From CAVRUD01 sp963849635 (GTDB lineage: Bacteria > Chloroflexota > Chloroflexia > Thermomicrobiales > UBA6265), in NCBI GenBank assembly GCA_963849635.1, contig CAWKIA010000035.1, forward strand, positions 4,853 through 68,852: a stretch of 64,000 nucleotides of DNA, in the 5' to 3' direction. Below the pieces are notes generated by a model, which saw only the letters and a list, made by a program, of their open reading frames with translations, made no database searches and was not told where the DNA came from. Made by a program: the position numbers and the translations under genes. Shown piece after piece: positions 1 through 8,361 of this stretch (positions are counted from its first letter, which is position 1; every line of letters begins with the position of its first letter).

Positions 1-1
1 C

Positions 2-172
2 TACCTCGAAGCCAGCGCCGATCCGGGGCGCCGGCACGGGGCGGTCGTGTGGCGGGTCACGGGTGGGGAAGGGCAGTTCGCCGGGGCCAGCGGCCTGATC
101 GTCTCCAACGTCGTCCTCGGCGAGGACGGCGCGGTTGTCGACCACCACCTGGGCGTCCTGCACCTGCCATGA
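2..172 (+). CDS. C-terminal end of a small secreted beta-barrel-like protein (partial)
   Basis: Only the last 56 residues are inside the window; the reading frame is open from the first base. The visible part has a Gly-rich strand pattern (GEGQFAGASGLIVSNV, then GAVVDHHLGVLHLP at the end). This resembles the C-terminal strands of small secreted allene-oxide-cyclase/lipocalin-like barrels, in which a 'G.F.GA.G.i..N' motif precedes a short final strand. No catalytic residue can be assigned. It runs in the same direction as the row of exported proteins that follows, so it probably belongs to that group. The family assignment is an inference from a short fragment. Confidence 0.5.
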   Translation, partial: YLEASADPGRRHGAVVWRVTGGEGQFAGASGLIVSNVVLGEDGAVVDHHLGVLHLP

Positions 173-337
173 GCCGCCGGGCACCACGCCCGCGGCACGG
201 AGCAAACGACGGGAAGGAGGACGAGCCCGGCAGGAACGGCGGCCGCCGGTGGGGCGGCCGGGGGTGCATCGCGCACGTAGTCCACGACCCGACCGGCCGC
301 GACGGCGCGGTCTCCACACGAACAGAGGGAGCCACCC

Positions 338-895
338 ATGACGCACCACCAAACACCCGGACCTGTCTCCCGCCGCGCCGCCCTCGCCGGCCTCGGCGCC
401 GGCGGCCTCGGCCTGGCGCTGACCGCCGCCACCCGCCCCGCGGCCGCTCAGGACACCACACCCGCCGACGCGGCCGGGAGCCCGCTCGTCGGGATGTGGC
501 AGTGGAACAGCTTCCCCGAGAGTCCGGAACCGGCCAACTTTGCGATCTTCCACGCCGACGGCACCTACGCCGAGTGGCAGCCGGTGGCCGGGGAGGCAAT
601 CGGGATCTGGCGGATGACCGGGGAGCGCACCTTCGACCTCCTCTTCATCTTCCCCGATACCGACCCGTCGCTCGAGGGGTTCGCGCCCGGGACGGCGACC
701 TTCACGATCACAGGCGAACTCGACGAGACCGGCAACGCCCTGACTGCGACGGGCACCATCGGCGTGCGGGACCCGGGCGGGGTGCACCTCGTCGACGTGC
801 CCTGGACCCGCCCGGCCACCCGCGTGACGTTCGAGACGAACCCGTCGACGGGTAGCATCCCGGCGACGCCCGTGGCCGCGACCCCGAGCGCGTAA
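338..895 (+). CDS. Tat-exported small protein of unknown function
   Basis: A 185-residue protein. The ATG lies 7 bases after a GGAG ribosome-binding site. Residues 11-38 form a typical twin-arginine leader (SRRAALAGLGAGGLGLAL, cleavage after AAAQ). The mature part begins 'AGSPLVGMWQWNSFP' and is rich in beta-strand-like segments with a W.FHADGTYAEW pattern, as in small lipocalin-like or calycin-like exported proteins. It ends in a Thr/Ala/Pro tail (ATPVAATPSA). Function is unknown; no enzyme motif is seen. The genes at 1902, 3526 and 4262 share the leader and the tail style, so this is one of a set of paralogous or shuffled exported proteins. Confidence 0.85.
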   Translation: MTHHQTPGPVSRRAALAGLGAGGLGLALTAATRPAAAQDTTPADAAGSPLVGMWQWNSFPESPEPANFAIFHADGTYAEWQPVAGEAIGIWRMTGERTFDLLFIFPDTDPSLEGFAPGTATFTITGELDETGNALTATGTIGVRDPGGVHLVDVPWTRPATRVTFETNPSTGSIPATPVAATPSA

Positions 896-1129
896 CGACC
901 GACGCGACCGACCACAACGATGGGCACCGGCCCGCTCGGAAGGGGGGACGTCGCGCGATGCGCCAGCTCGTCTATGCGCTTCGCTTCACCGGACGGGCGA
1001 CCCCGGCCAGCCCCAACGGGAGCGTCCTGACGGTGGCGGCGACCGCTGAGGGGGTACTCGTGACCACGTCCCGAATCCTTGGTCTCGTTTCTCGCCGGAC
1101 CGTGCGAACCGGCCTCGGCGCCGACGTGG

Positions 1130-1310
1130 TCCCGATTCGGAAAGGGAGCCTCGCAATGTCTAACAGTTCGTCAACCCGGCCCAACTCGACCGCGACGGAG
1201 CGGACGGTGGGTCAACACGAAGGAGCTCACCATCCCATGCGTTCGTCCAGTACGGCCCCAGTCGTCTCGCGCCGCAACGCCCTCGCCGGCCCAGTGCGGG
1301 GCACTCTCGA
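1130..1310 (+). pseudogene. Decayed leader copy of the Tat protein at 4262
   Basis: Bases 1130-1292 match 4152-4314 closely. Both contain gagcctcgcaatg, the block taacagttcgtca, the AAGGAG ribosome-binding site and the start MRSSSTAPVV. Here the reading (ATG at 1237) gives MRSSSTAPVVSRRNALAG and then leaves the family consensus at 'PVRG', so only half of the Tat leader remains and the mature protein is missing. The frame stays open and runs into the signal peptide of the next gene (1357). This is a remnant of a tandem duplication or recombination. Confidence 0.65.
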
Positions 1311-1356
1311 CGGACGGATGCCCGTTCGTGAACGCACAGAGCGAAGGAGCACACCG

Positions 1357-1695
1357 ATGCACAAAGTGGTCATCGTCGTCGCGCTCGCGTTGGGCCTGGC
1401 CGGCCTCGGCCACCTCGACGCCCGCGCTGAAGGCAACGGAGCCACGGTGATCTTTACGCCCGGCGAGGAGTCCTGCTTCCTGGAGACGTCGCCGGGCGTC
1501 TGGGACTGGTTCACCTGCGACAACATCGACGTCTACACCCCGAACGGCAAAATCCGCACCACCGCCCACGGGGACTACGCACCGCCGGCCGACGGCACCG
1601 CCGACGTCAACCAGGATTTCCCGGAGGGGTTCCCGGTCTGCGACGCGACCGTCGCCGCCAGCGGGAAGACACGTTGGACCTGCCACCTCGACTAA
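1357..1695 (+). CDS. Small secreted protein with Sec-type signal peptide, function unknown
   Basis: A 112-residue protein. I chose the ATG at 1357 because it follows AAGGAG by 6 bases and starts a clean signal peptide (MHKVVIVVALALGLAGLG, cleavage near DARAEG). The frame stays open upstream to 958, but that stretch is the decayed leader copy. The mature part has three or four Cys (ESCFLE, WFTCDN, FPVCDA, WTCHLD) that could form two disulfides, and acidic or aromatic strands. No family is recognised. A 14-bp perfect hairpin follows at 1717-1747. Confidence 0.75.
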   Translation: MHKVVIVVALALGLAGLGHLDARAEGNGATVIFTPGEESCFLETSPGVWDWFTCDNIDVYTPNGKIRTTAHGDYAPPADGTADVNQDFPEGFPVCDATVAASGKTRWTCHLD

Positions 1696-1716
1696 GGCCG
1701 CCCGTTCGTCCCGAGA

Positions 1717-1747
1717 GCCCACGGTCGCGGCCGCCGCGACCGTGGGC
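1717..1747 (+). terminator. GC-rich perfect hairpin after the 1357 gene
   Basis: gcccacggtcgcgg pairs with ccgcgaccgtgggc around a 3-base loop. There is no U tract, so it may act as a stabilising 3' hairpin or an inefficient terminator. Confidence 0.55.
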
Positions 1748-1901
1748 GGGCGGAGCGGTGCTGCCTGGGATTCCGGCGATGACGCCGGCGACCCCCAACG
1801 CCCGACACTCCGACGTCGTAACGATCGATATGACCAATCACGAGGACGCCGCCTACGGCGCACGTCTTCATACCGACCTACGAGGTCAACGGAGTTGTTC
1901 C

Positions 1902-2462
1902 ATGACGACGTCCACGAAAACTGAAACGATCTCCCGCCGCGCCGCCCTCGCCGGCCTCGGCGCCAGCGGGCTCGGCGTCGCCCTCGCCGCCACGACCCGT
2001 CCCGCCGCCGCCCAGGAGGCCACGCCCTTCCCCATGGCCGGCCATCCGCTCGTCGGCGCCTGGGTCGTCGACCGGAACCCCGCCGACCCGACCGAGATCC
2101 CGACCTACAACGTCATCACCGCCGACGGCGGGGTCATTGATCCGACGGTCGGCGGGGCCGGGGTCTGGGAGGCCACCGGCCCGGACACGGCCAACTTCAC
2201 CCTGACCGGCACCATCGCGGAGTTGGGCGGCTACTTCCTCGTCCGCGGGTCCCTCGTGGTCGACGCGGGGGGCGGGACCGCGACCGCCTCCTACTCCTCC
2301 ACGATCCTCGCCGCCGACGGGACGACGATGGACGAGCTCACGCTGGCGCAGGGCACGGCCCACTACGTCCGGATCCGGATCGAGCCGCAGGACGCCGTGG
2401 GGCAGCCGCTGGCCGGATTCCCGGTGTGGACACCGCCGCCGCCCGCCACCCCGACGGCATAA
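1902..2462 (+). CDS. Tat-exported small protein of unknown function
   Basis: A 186-residue protein. The ATG at 1902 follows GGAG by 8 bases; the open frame further upstream has no leader and no ribosome-binding site. Residues 11-38 are a Tat leader (SRRAALAGLGASGLGVAL, then AAAQ). The mature part starts 'MAGHPLVGAWVVDRN', the same 'HPLVG.W' opening as the protein at 4262 and close to 'SPLVGMWQW' at 338. This indicates a common exported domain of about 150 residues with a predicted beta-barrel fold. Its tail is Pro-rich (TPPPPATPTA). No catalytic motif is visible. It is followed by the hairpin at 2489, and the esterase gene starts 67 bases downstream, probably in the same transcript. Confidence 0.85.
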   Translation: MTTSTKTETISRRAALAGLGASGLGVALAATTRPAAAQEATPFPMAGHPLVGAWVVDRNPADPTEIPTYNVITADGGVIDPTVGGAGVWEATGPDTANFTLTGTIAELGGYFLVRGSLVVDAGGGTATASYSSTILAADGTTMDELTLAQGTAHYVRIRIEPQDAVGQPLAGFPVWTPPPPATPTA

Positions 2463-2488
2463 CGCTCGACACGGGAGATCGTGATGAC

Positions 2489-2512
2489 GGGCCGGGGAAC
2501 CCTCCCCGGCCC
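2489..2512 (+). terminator. Hairpin, same sequence as the one at 4904
   Basis: gggccgggga and tccccggccc pair around the loop accc. The same stem and loop recur at 4904-4931. There is no U tract. The ribosome-binding site of the esterase follows 3 bases later, so it may set transcript ratios or mRNA stability rather than stop transcription. Confidence 0.5.
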
Positions 2513-2528
2513 ACAGGAGATACCGACC

Positions 2529-3455
2529 ATGCGACGATGCCCTCCATGCGCACCGCCCAGCCTCAGCCGTCGGACCGTCCTCCAACGCGCGACTCTGGCC
2601 GCAACCGTCCTGGGCATCGGCGGCCACCTGCGCCACGCCGCTGCCCAGGACGCCACCCTCGAAGCCGCGATCTTGACCGAACCCAACATCTCTTACGGGG
2701 AGGTCGATGGGCAGGAGCTCTTGCTCGACATCTACCGTCCGAGTGACGGGGATGCCGCGGCCCCGGCGGTGCTTCTCTTCCACCCAGGCGGGATGACTGA
2801 CGGCGACCGGACCTGGATGGATGACGCGGCGCGGGGACTGGCCACGGCCGGCTACGTCGCCTTCACGATCGGCTACCGGCTCTTCGGCGGCGGTACCCGC
2901 AACTCCTGGCCGACCCAGCTCGACGACGCCCAGCGGGCGGTGCGCTGGGTCCGCACCAACGCTGAAACCTACGGGGTGAATCCTGAGCGGCTGGCCGCCT
3001 ATGGCCATTCCTCCGGTGCCCAACTCGCCGCCTTTCTCGGCACCCGGGACACTCGGGACGATACCGACCCCACCCTGGCTGGTGTCTCGAGCCGGGTGGC
3101 GTGCGTGGTCGACCTGGCGGGGACGATGGATCTGACCATCCCGCTGAGTGACCCCGGACTCCAGGCGAGTTGGGATGCGCTTCTTGGCGGGACGCCAGAC
3201 CAGGCCAGCTACCGGGACTTCTCCCCGATCGCCTTCGTTGATGAGCAGACGCCACCATTCCTGATCTTGCAGGGCGGCATGGATGCGCCGTCGCAGATCG
3301 CAAATTCCCGGAGGATGGAGGAGGTGCTGCGCGAGACGGGGGTGGAGGTCGTCTATGGCGAATTCCCCAGCTACGACCACTTCGTCTGGGACTGGGCGCA
3401 CGCCGGCCCGTGGGCGCTTCCATTCCTCGACCAGCACCTGCGCCCAGAGGCGTAG
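2529..3455 (+). CDS. Tat-exported alpha/beta-hydrolase (esterase/lipase, BD-FAE-like)
   Basis: A 308-residue exported hydrolase. The ATG at 2529 is preceded by AGGAG at 2515. Residues 13-40 are a twin-arginine leader (SRRTVLQRATLAATVLG, then AAAQ). The mature enzyme shows the oxyanion motif HPGG (85-88), the nucleophile elbow GHSSG (159-163, Ser161), an acid in QGGMDAP (Asp252) and the catalytic His in YDHF (His284). These place it in the carboxylesterase/feruloyl-esterase-like (HSL/BD-FAE) group that cleaves short-chain or sugar-linked esters outside the membrane. Substrate is unknown. It lies between small Tat proteins in the same direction and is probably co-transcribed with them. Confidence 0.9.
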   Translation: MRRCPPCAPPSLSRRTVLQRATLAATVLGIGGHLRHAAAQDATLEAAILTEPNISYGEVDGQELLLDIYRPSDGDAAAPAVLLFHPGGMTDGDRTWMDDAARGLATAGYVAFTIGYRLFGGGTRNSWPTQLDDAQRAVRWVRTNAETYGVNPERLAAYGHSSGAQLAAFLGTRDTRDDTDPTLAGVSSRVACVVDLAGTMDLTIPLSDPGLQASWDALLGGTPDQASYRDFSPIAFVDEQTPPFLILQGGMDAPSQIANSRRMEEVLRETGVEVVYGEFPSYDHFVWDWAHAGPWALPFLDQHLRPEA

Positions 3456-3525
3456 GCACGCGGGCAACGCGCGACGCCCGTTTCCCGTCCCTGGCCCCGC
3501 GTGGGCCGACAAAAGGAGATTCCCC

Positions 3526-4029
3526 ATGATGTCATCCGATACCAAGACCCCCGTCTCCCGCCGGACCGCCCTCGCCGGCCTGGGGGTCGGCGGGCTCGGC
3601 CTCGCCCTCGCCGCCGTGCGCCCGGCCGCCGCCCAGGTGGCCACACCCGCGCCCTGCGCTGCCACCGAGGCGAACATACAGCTGGTCGAGCGCCTCTTCG
3701 CCGCCGTCGGTGCCGGCGACCCGAGCGCGATCGACGAGCTCGTGTCCCCCGACTACGTGCAGCACCAGCCCGGCGTGCCGCCGGGGCGCGAGGGGCTCAA
3801 GCAACTCGTCGCGTCCATAGGCGCGGCGGGCGGTCCGCCCCTCCAGGTCCTGCACACGATCGCCGAGGGCGACCTGGTCGTGATCCACGCAGTCGTCCCC
3901 GGCGCCGACCCGACCGGCGCCCCGGCCGTCGAGCTCATGGACCTGTTCCGGGTCGCTGACGGCCGGGTGGCCGAGCACTGGGGGACGGCGAACGTGGCGG
4001 CGGCCTCGACGGCGACGCCGGAGGGGTAA
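3526..4029 (+). CDS. Tat-exported SnoaL/NTF2-like protein
   Basis: A 167-residue protein whose ATG at 3526 follows AAAAGGAG by 6 bases. A Tat leader (SRRTALAGLGVGGLGLAL, then AAAQ) is followed by a SnoaL-like cone fold: helix 'NIQLVERLFAAVGAGDPSAI', then 'LVSPDYVQHQPGVPPGREGL' and the strand set ending 'VELMDLFRVADGRVAEHWG'. The His in YVQHQPG and the Asp/Arg of DLFRV are the usual pocket residues of SnoaL-like polyketide cyclases and related ester-cyclase proteins. An exported form is uncommon; these usually act on small hydrophobic ligands. Substrate is not deducible. It ends in the same Thr/Pro tail as its neighbours. Confidence 0.85.
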   Translation: MMSSDTKTPVSRRTALAGLGVGGLGLALAAVRPAAAQVATPAPCAATEANIQLVERLFAAVGAGDPSAIDELVSPDYVQHQPGVPPGREGLKQLVASIGAAGGPPLQVLHTIAEGDLVVIHAVVPGADPTGAPAVELMDLFRVADGRVAEHWGTANVAAASTATPEG

Positions 4030-4261
4030 CCGCCGCCCGGAGCGATCGGCGATCGATCTGGTATGGAGTCGCGAACTTAGGAGAGTAGCGGATAACGCCG
4101 AGGATGGTCAGGCCCCTGACGAGAACGATTTGCCCAGCCTCGTCGCCGACGCGGTCCAGATTTCGAAATGGAGCCTCGCAATGACTAACAGTTCGTCAAA
4201 CCGGCCCAAATCGACCGCAACGGAGCGGAAGGTAGGTCAACACGAAGGAGATAACCATCTC

Positions 4262-4879
4262 ATGCGTTCGTCCAGTACGGCCCCAGTCGTCACTCGTCGC
4301 GCCGCGCTCGCTGGTCTCGGCGCCGGCGGGATCGGACTCGCTCTTGCGGGGACTGTCCGACCCGCCACCGCCCAGGACGCGGCGACCGAGATGGCAAACC
4401 ACCCGCTCGTCGGGACGTGGCTCGCGGGGCGGGCCCCAAACGACATCTCCGTCGCCCACTGGGGCCCGGACGGGAACATGAGCACCAACCTGCCCACCGT
4501 CGGCGTGGGCGCTGATGGCGCTATCACCCACAATGATCCGGCCATGGGGAGCTGGGTGCCGGACGGCGCGCGGGGCATCCACTTCATCTTCACGGACCGG
4601 ACCTACGACGCCACCGGCGCGCTGACCGGCACCTTCACCGTCGAGGGGCACCCGGTCGCCAGCGAGGACGGCATGTCCTTCTGGGACGACGGCGTGGAGG
4701 CGACCGTGACCATCCGCGACCCCAACGGGGTCGTCACCCAAACCTTCGGCGGGGACGGCTCTGTTCCCCCCATCGGCGGGGTGCGACTGGTGCCCGGCAT
4801 CTCGGGCTACGACGAGATGCTGGCCATGCTCGCGACCCGGCAGGCCGCCACGCCGGAGGCCGGGACTCCGACGACGTAA
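4262..4879 (+). CDS. Tat-exported small protein of unknown function
   Basis: A 205-residue protein. The ATG at 4262 follows AAGGAG at 4245. Leader TRRAALAGLGAGGIGLAL is followed by ATAQ. The mature start 'MANHPLVGTWLAGRA' repeats the HPLVG.W motif of the 1902 protein. The body contains 'IHFIFTDRTYDATGALTGTF', which parallels 'FDLLFIFPDTDP...GTATFTI' of the 338 protein, so the three share one fold. An upstream in-frame extension to 4130 carries a conserved Ser/Thr-rich block also present in the decayed copy at 1160, which suggests a conserved 5' leader (possibly translated) before the gene. A hairpin closes the unit at 4904. Confidence 0.85.
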   Translation: MRSSSTAPVVTRRAALAGLGAGGIGLALAGTVRPATAQDAATEMANHPLVGTWLAGRAPNDISVAHWGPDGNMSTNLPTVGVGADGAITHNDPAMGSWVPDGARGIHFIFTDRTYDATGALTGTFTVEGHPVASEDGMSFWDDGVEATVTIRDPNGVVTQTFGGDGSVPPIGGVRLVPGISGYDEMLAMLATRQAATPEAGTPTT

Positions 4880-4903
4880 CGACCGCCACGACCGATTGCG
4901 CAG

Positions 4904-4931
4904 ACGGGCCGGGGAACCCTCCCCGGCCCGT
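4904..4931 (+). terminator. Strong GC hairpin ending the Tat-protein row
   Basis: acgggccgggga pairs perfectly with tccccggcccgt around the loop accc. It shares its 10-bp core and loop with the hairpin at 2489. No U tract. It lies just after the stop codon at 4879 and before the converging gene at 5130. Confidence 0.6.
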
Positions 4932-5129
4932 CCCGCTGCCCGGACCGGGCGGGATCGGCGACAGGGCCACACCGGGCCAGACCGAACGCGGCCGCCACAC
5001 AGCGCCCGGCCAACGCCGCCACATCCCTCCCGACATGTCAGCACGCATCGCCCCTACGACATGATGCGGTTGCCCACCCGGCCTTCGTGAAGCGCCGCTG
5101 GGAGGGTTCGCGCCTCCTGAACGGGAGCA

Positions 5130-6510
5130 TTATCCCGTAACGACGCAGACCAGATCGTTGGCGAGCCAGAAGGGCGGCAGGTAGGCGGGAGCGACGGAAA
5201 GGGGTAGGACCTCTGGTCGGATGGTGATACCCAGGGCGTCGCGCATGAAGGCACGGCGGGCTTCGATCCTGGACCAGAGGTCGGGGAAGTCGCGGGCGAT
5301 GCTGGCGCGCAGTGTCTCGTCGGCAAGGGCGGCGGTGTCCTCGCAGTTGAGTGCCCGTCCGTAGCCCAGATCGTTCGGGATGATGTCGCACTGGAGGACC
5401 ATGCCGGAGGAGAGCGGTTCTGTGCTGCCGGGTCGGATTGGGGAGTGGACCCACTCCTCGTAGGAGATCAGGTGGCCGGGGTTGAGGAGGGGGCGGAACG
5501 CGCCGCCATGGTCGGCCAGGGCGTTGTTCACCGCCCCGTTGATCTCGCCGCCCGGTACCCCGATGCCGACCGTCGACCACCAGGTGGCAATCGCGGCGAA
5601 GTAGGGCTCGTACAACCTCGGCCAGGAATGACTCGTCGGGCTCGGCGGCGAGCAGGCCGGCCCGGCAGGTCAGCCCGCCCCAATAGCCGATTCCGCAGGA
5701 GATCGCGTCGCCCTCGGCGACCAGGCGGGCAGATGGCGAGCGGAGGCCGTTGAGAGGACCGCGCGCATCGCTGGAGGCGAGGATGGGGTGGCACGATTGC
5801 GGCTCGCCCGCGTACCCCATCGCGCTCAACGCCTGGAGCTCAGACATGCCGGGCCTGGTGGCGCGAACGACCCGGAGCACCGCCGCTGACGACCGCGCCG
5901 CCCCCCACTCGAACCTGGCTATCTGCGCGGCGGAGTTGTGGGCACGTAAGCCATCGGTGGGATGCATCAGCAGCGCGGTGGCGTCGACTGCTTCCTGGCC
6001 GGTCACTGCCGCGAAGGCGCGTAGCAGAAACGCGGGTACAAACGATGGGATCCGGCCATCATCGGGGTCGCCAGCGTCGCCGGGCTCGAGGTACTTCCAA
6101 CCGACAACCGCGACAGCGTCACCGGCGCCGATGCCAGCGTCTCGGAGCAGATCGGGGAGCGGCGGCGAGGTGTCGCGCGGCTGTCCCATCAGGCTGAATG
6201 GCTGGTAGAGGACGACATTCAGGGGAAGGCCCGCGACCTGGGCGTGGATCAGCCCCTCGTTGCCAACCATGAGAACACGAAGGTCATTGGGACCAAGGAG
6301 CAGGAGGGCCTCTTCGAACCTCGGATCGAACCCTGTGAGGAAGGTCAGGTTGGCGAGGTGCTCACGGTCGGCATAGACCGCCACCCACCGAGCGCCAGAA
6401 CGCTCGTACAGGGCGGCGCAGCGGGCCTCGTACTCGGCCTGGGGAATTGCCGGGAGTTCCTCGGGTACGCCGAAGTCGGGTAAGGAAACGTGGCGCAGGT
6501 CAATCTTCAC
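5130..6510 (-). CDS. M24 (creatinase/prolidase) fold protein, metal ligands lost; one frameshift
   Basis: Starts at a GTG (6510) 6 bases after GGAG, and reads MKIDLRHVSLPDFGVP. The frame breaks near 5615 and continues in another frame to 5130, giving about 460 residues, the size of two-domain M24 proteins. The N-terminal creatinase-like domain is complete. In the C-terminal pita-bread domain, the place where active M24 enzymes have two Asp ligands reads GDAISCGIGYWGGLTCRAG, with no Asp at either ligand position. 'SGMVLQCDIIPNDLG' replaces the usual '.E.P' segment; only NCEDTAAL keeps a Glu. The protein is therefore probably not a classical metallopeptidase; it may be a binding protein or an altered hydrolase. 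It converges with the Tat row and stands alone. Confidence 0.75.
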
Positions 6511-6755
6511 GTGGTCTCCAGTTTCTTAGTCGCTCCGGCCGCGATCGGCCGGCATGGTACCAATGAATTCGTCGACCGAACGTGCGATTTCATCGCCGTG
6601 TTCACTGCTTGTGCGCCAGGACTCATCAGCACAATCTGTCTACGCACCGGGGTGTGCGTCGAGACCACGAAAGGTCCCGCCTGGTCATTCGAACATGTCC
6701 CCGTGCTAGGATCGCTCCATGACCGACCGATGGATGGATCGACACGGCCGGAGCA

Positions 6756-8084
6756 GTGCCCTTGTCCCGTACGCAGCAGCCTGATCGACCGCCGATGCGG
6801 GGCTATTCCCGCCGCTGGATGCTGCGGGCGTCGGCGATGCTGGCCGGGAGCGCGGCGATGACGAGTGCTCCGGCGCGCGCGACGGCCCAGTCTGGCCCGC
6901 TGCGGCCATTCCCCTACCAGACAACCTACGCCGAGGGTAGCCTGCGCCCGGACCATCGCTCCCAGACCGAGCAGGACGACGTCGTCCGCGCGGCCTATGA
7001 CCGCTGGAAGGAGCGCTATCTCGTCGACGCCGGTTTCGATGTCGTCGGCAATCCGCTCTACCGGGTCGCCTTCGGCCGGCCCGAGACCGAAAACTTCTGG
7101 GTAACGGTCTCGGAGGGTCAGGGCTACGGGATGGTGATCGTCGCCTACCTGGCGGGGCACGATCCCGACGCCCAGTCTCTGTTCGACGGCCTGTGGCGGT
7201 TTGCCCGGGCCAACCCGAGCGGGATCGAGCCCCGTCTGATGAATTGGCGAGTGCCGCCGGGCGAGGGCAGCGGCCTGGACAGCGCCTTCGACGGCGATAG
7301 CGATATCGCCTACGGCTTGCTCCTGGCCGATGCCCAATGGGGCAGCACGGGGACGATCGATTACGGCGCGGCCGCCCGCGAGGTGATCGCCGGGATGTTG
7401 GCGGCGACGATCGGGACGCGCAGCCGCCTGCCGATGCTGGGCGACTGGGTCGAGCAGGACGGCGTCAAGTACAACCAGAACACCCCGCGCACCTCCGACT
7501 TCATGCTGAGTCACTTTCGCGCTTTCGGGCTGGCGACCAACGATCCCGTGTGGGATGAGGTCGTGGCGGCCTGCCACCGGGTGACGTCCAGCCTCCAGAA
7601 GGATTACAGCCCGGAGACCGGGCTGCTGCCCGACTTCGTCCAGCCGAAGTCCGCTATCAACCGCAACCCCCGCCCGGCCGATCCCGACTTTCTGGAAGGC
7701 CCTCACGACGACGCCTTTGGCTACAACGCGGGCCGGACCCCATGGCGCCTGGGGGTCGACGCCCTCCTGGGCGACAACGCGCTGTCGCGCGCCCAGGCGA
7801 GCGCGATGGCCACCTGGACGCAGGAGGCGACCGGGGGCGATCCCCACGCGCTCAGTCCCGGCTACTGGCTGGATGGCGAACCGCTCGATCCCGGCGGCGA
7901 ATTCACGACCTTCTTTGCCGCCCCCCTCGGCGTGGCCGCCATGACGATAGCGTCCGGGCAGAGCTGGCTCAATGCCATCTTCGACGCCGTCGCCGATCGG
8001 CCCGAGGACTACTACGAGGACAGCGTCACCCTGCTCTGCCTGCTCGTCATGACGGGCAACTGGTGGGACCCGGCCGCGCGGTAG
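6756..8084 (+). CDS. Tat-exported glycoside hydrolase family 8 (endoglucanase/chitosanase type)
   Basis: The first possible start is GTG 6756; ATG 6795 is equally plausible and gives 429 residues beginning MRGYSRRWMLRASAMLAG, a clear Tat leader cleaved near ATAQ. Numbering from 6795, the GH8 signature is plain: SEGQGYGM with the acid Glu at 107, and FDGDSDIAYG with Asp at 166-170, followed by the (alpha/alpha)6 barrel elements (NTPRTSDFMLSHFRAFG, GYNAGRTPWRLGVDALLGD). GH8 enzymes hydrolyse internal beta-1,4 bonds of cellulose, chitosan, xylan or lichenan with inversion. The true substrate cannot be told from sequence. No polysaccharide-utilisation cluster surrounds it. The ribosome-binding site is weak for both starts. 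Confidence 0.88.
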   Translation: MPLSRTQQPDRPPMRGYSRRWMLRASAMLAGSAAMTSAPARATAQSGPLRPFPYQTTYAEGSLRPDHRSQTEQDDVVRAAYDRWKERYLVDAGFDVVGNPLYRVAFGRPETENFWVTVSEGQGYGMVIVAYLAGHDPDAQSLFDGLWRFARANPSGIEPRLMNWRVPPGEGSGLDSAFDGDSDIAYGLLLADAQWGSTGTIDYGAAAREVIAGMLAATIGTRSRLPMLGDWVEQDGVKYNQNTPRTSDFMLSHFRAFGLATNDPVWDEVVAACHRVTSSLQKDYSPETGLLPDFVQPKSAINRNPRPADPDFLEGPHDDAFGYNAGRTPWRLGVDALLGDNALSRAQASAMATWTQEATGGDPHALSPGYWLDGEPLDPGGEFTTFFAAPLGVAAMTIASGQSWLNAIFDAVADRPEDYYEDSVTLLCLLVMTGNWWDPAAR

Positions 8085-8361
8085 TCAACATCCAGTTGCC
8101 CCGGATGCAGCCCGCCGAACGGCCCTGCAATGCGAGCGGAGGCCGGCCACGGGCAGTAGGAAGAATGTCTCATAAGAGGATAGGAATTCTGGGCCGTCCT
8201 GGGCAGCAGAGCATCAGATCCTCGACGTGTCGGCCACTGCTAGACTCAATCCCAGTTACCCGAAATTTGCCGTCGTTTTCAAGATGGAGCGTGGACCGCG
8301 CCCAGCCACGTCCTGGCCGGGCGGAGGTGTGTCGTGCCGTCGTTGTGCCTGGAGGTTCCCC

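Noticed and set aside
1878..3677. Long minus-strand open frame of 599 codons over the Tat-protein row
   Set aside because: It is a mirror frame of high-GC coding sequence: no signal, no ribosome-binding site, and Arg/Gly/His-rich composition. The plus-strand genes explain the DNA.
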